Shown here: piece after piece, positions 62,321 to 64,000 of the stretch | Numbering within the stretch: position 1 is the first letter of the stretch | How the letters are laid out: every line of letters begins with the position of its first letter | Origin: Mediannikoviicoccus sp037890055 | Lineage (GTDB): Bacteria > Bacillota > Clostridia > Tissierellales > Peptoniphilaceae | Length of the DNA: 64,000 bases | Strand: one strand, 5' to 3' | Assembly (NCBI GenBank): GCA_037890055.1 | Contig: JBBKBD010000001.1 | Notes under the pieces: generated by a model | Told to the model about the DNA's origin: nothing | What the model saw: the letters and a program-made list of their open reading frames with translations, nothing else | The model's database searches: none | Made by a program: the position numbers and the translations under genes

Positions 62321-64000
62321 CTATTCGTTAAATCTAAACCTTCCCTGTTCAATCATATCAATTGCCTGATTGATTGTGTTCTCAGTTATGTCAATTCCAC
62401 CTATAAGTCTTGAAATTTCCATCACTCTCTCTTTAGCATCTATAGTTCTAATATTTGAAATAGTATCTAAGTCGCGTTCACTTTTTTCTATTAATTTATG
62501 TGATGAAGCGAGTGATGCTATTTGTGCAAGGTGAGATATGGTTATAATCTGTCTTGACTTTGAAATCTTTTGTAGTTTTTCCCCTACTAAAATTGCTGTT
62601 CTTCCACTAATGCCCGTGTCAACTTCATCAAATATCAAAGTGTCAACATTGTCTATAGATGCCAGTGAAGTTTTAAGTGCCAACATAATCCTGGAGAGTT
62701 CTCCTCCAGACGCCACTTTGTTTAATGGCATTAGAGGTTGACCCATATTAGTAGAAATATTAAATTCTATAATATCATTTCCCGTAGATGTTATTTTTTC
62801 ATCTTCGTAAAAATCAATGGAAAACTTTGCATTCGGCATATTTAGCCCTTTTATATTTTCGAGAATATCTTTTTCAAGTTTGTTGCTTACTTTTTTTCTT
62901 ATATCTGTTAGAATATTACAAAGTTTTTTGCAATCTAAGTATTTTTTATTAATTTCTTTGTTGAGTCTTGCGGTATTTTCTTCTATTTTTTCTAAAGCAT
63001 TAAGTCTTTCTTTAGACTTTTCTCTAAAATCTATTAAATCAGAAATATCAGAACCATATTTTCTCTTTAAATTTGTAATATTTGCAATCGCATCGTCTAA
63101 GAGTTGTAATCTTTCTTCATCATAGTAAAGATGATCTTGATAACTTTCTATGTCTCTATAAACGTCTTCAAGTTCATAGTAGGAAGATTCTATTCTATCA
63201 AATACTTCTTTTAATTCCAAATCCAATTCTTTTAATTCTGAAAGTTCAGTTACTATTTCAGAAAGTGATCCTAACACTTCAAATTTTCCAAAGTCACTAC
63301 TTTTAAATCTTTCGGATATTTCAGCCATGGATATTTTTATGCGGTCAACATTACTAAGAACTTTAAATTCATTTTCAATTTCTTCCTCATTGAAATTTTC
63401 TAAATCAATACTCTCTAACTCTTCAATTTGAAATCTTAAAATATCTTTTTCTCTATCTATTTCTTCAGAACTCAAACTAAGACTAGATAACTTACTTCTT
63501 AAACTTTGTAACTCTTTTAGATTTTTATTTAAATCCTCTAATATCTTCTTATTTCCGTCGGGACTAAATGCATCCAATATACTTATATAGTTTGATTTGT
63601 TTAAAAGGGTTTGGTTTTCATTTTGGCTATGAATATCTATTAAATCTTGCATCATCTCTTTTAAAAAGCCAAGTGTAACACTTCTTCCATTAATTCTATT
63701 GTTACTTATTCCTTCACTTTGAGATTCTCTAGTTACAATTAAAACGCCATCTTCTAATTCGTAACCCATTTCCTTAAATCGATTTAACCTTTCTTCTGAA
63801 GATATTAAAAACTTTCCTTCCACAATAGAAGTGTTTCCATATTGGCCAATATAGGATTTTTGAAATCTATCACCAATCAATAGCTTTAATGCATTTACTA
63901 ATATGGTCTTACCCGCACCAGTTTCTCCTGTAATAACATTAAAAAAAGGATCAAATTCAACTTGTAATTTTTCAATTATAACAAAATTTTGAATATAAAG
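62321..64000 (-). CDS. recN: DNA repair protein RecN (5' end cut by window edge)
   Basis: This SMC-like ATPase of double-strand break repair holds DNA ends together. The frame continues to the right edge, where codons read LYIQNFVIIEKLQVEFD, so only a handful of N-terminal residues are missing. Walker A GETGAGKT is at 63928-63905, the coiled coil occupies the middle, and ASGGELSRIMLALK and LIFDEVDTGISG form the ATPase C-terminus. It precedes the Nudix gene by 10 bases. No LexA-type box can be checked because the promoter is outside. Confidence 0.95.
   Translation of the reverse strand, partial: LYIQNFVIIEKLQVEFDPFFNVITGETGAGKTILVNALKLLIGDRFQKSYIGQYGNTSIVEGKFLISSEERLNRFKEMGYELEDGVLIVTRESQSEGISNNRINGRSVTLGFLKEMMQDLIDIHSQNENQTLLNKSNYISILDAFSPDGNKKILEDLNKNLKELQSLRSKLSSLSLSSEEIDREKDILRFQIEELESIDLENFNEEEIENEFKVLSNVDRIKISMAEISERFKSSDFGKFEVLGSLSEIVTELSELKELDLELKEVFDRIESSYYELEDVYRDIESYQDHLYYDEERLQLLDDAIANITNLKRKYGSDISDLIDFREKSKERLNALEKIEENTARLNKEINKKYLDCKKLCNILTDIRKKVSNKLEKDILENIKGLNMPNAKFSIDFYEDEKITSTGNDIIEFNISTNMGQPLMPLNKVASGGELSRIMLALKTSLASIDNVDTLIFDEVDTGISGRTAILVGEKLQKISKSRQIITISHLAQIASLASSHKLIEKSERDLDTISNIRTIDAKERVMEISRLIGGIDITENTINQAIDMIEQGRFRFNE

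Overview
The window is AT-rich, densely packed bacterial chromosome. The gene families and their order (YneA/LexA pair, RNase J, YlbF, PpdK with its DUF299 regulator, PyrB+PyrI, IspH-S1 fusion, YhaN/YhaO, T-box before thrS, IreB, SigA with DnaG, type A RNase P RNA) indicate a low-GC anaerobic Firmicute of the Clostridia/Tissierellia type. A Peptoniphilaceae-like organism is my best guess, but the genus cannot be fixed from sequence reading alone. It is almost wholly core genome. I see no prophage, transposon or CRISPR array.

Layout. (1) 1-1.1 kb: a divergent SOS pair, a yneA-like LysM cell-division inhibitor gene and lexA, sharing a short control region with four LexA-type boxes. (2) 1.1-19.4 kb, minus strand: a nearly gapless run of 16 genes from an AI-2E-type permease through alaS, ireB, a ferredoxin-type aldo/keto reductase, ruvX, a DUF1292 protein, a Fur regulator, RNase J, YlbF, a tRNA mo5U pair (trmR and a U32 protein), miaB, mutS, mutL, miaA and an ynbB-like PLP enzyme. 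A 41-bp tandem duplication lies exactly at the mutS/mutL junction. (3) 19.4-24.5 kb: an IscR-like Rrf2 regulator, leuS with a hairpin in its leader, a PC4-like protein, a coiled-coil protein with a probable CTG start, then rightward a 32-residue membrane microprotein, recX and a GIY-YIG protein. (4) 24.5-30.2 kb: degV, asnA, and the ppdK regulator with ppdK. (5) 30.2-34.7 kb: pyrB-I-F-K-D-E on the minus strand. (6) 34.7-42.8 kb, minus strand: moeA, a mobA-mobB fusion, an unknown gene, SbcD-like and SbcC-like yhaO/yhaN (the latter with a membrane hairpin), a phosphoesterase, nagB and a CYTH protein. (7) 42.8-47.0 kb: a DUF6873-like gene, hisS, a threonine T-box and thrS. (8) 47.0-48.0 kb: an RNA island with a tRNA remnant, tRNA-Phe, tRNA-Gly and tRNA-Cys facing rnpB. 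(9) 48.0-53.5 kb: dgt-dnaG-sigA-trmK-nif3. (10) 53.6-64.0 kb: recN (cut by the right edge), a Nudix hydrolase, an M50-like protease, scpA, scpB, a pseudouridine synthase, a small GNAT-like protein, an MnmM-like methyltransferase, an HI0933 flavoprotein, an N-terminally extended cmk, plsC and an ispH-S1 fusion.

How they work together. DNA maintenance dominates (LexA, YneA, MutS/L, RuvX, RecX, RecN, YhaO/N, ScpA/B, DnaG), along with tRNA biology (MiaA, MiaB, TrmR/U32, MnmM, TrmK, AlaS, LeuS, ThrS, HisS, tRNAs, RNase P) and de novo pyrimidine synthesis. I found no clearly new system. The items most worth a second look are the mutS/mutL junction duplication, the Cmk extension, the membrane-anchored YhaN with its unknown 208-residue partner, the Prli42-like microprotein, and the fragment of tRNA-Phe upstream of the intact gene.
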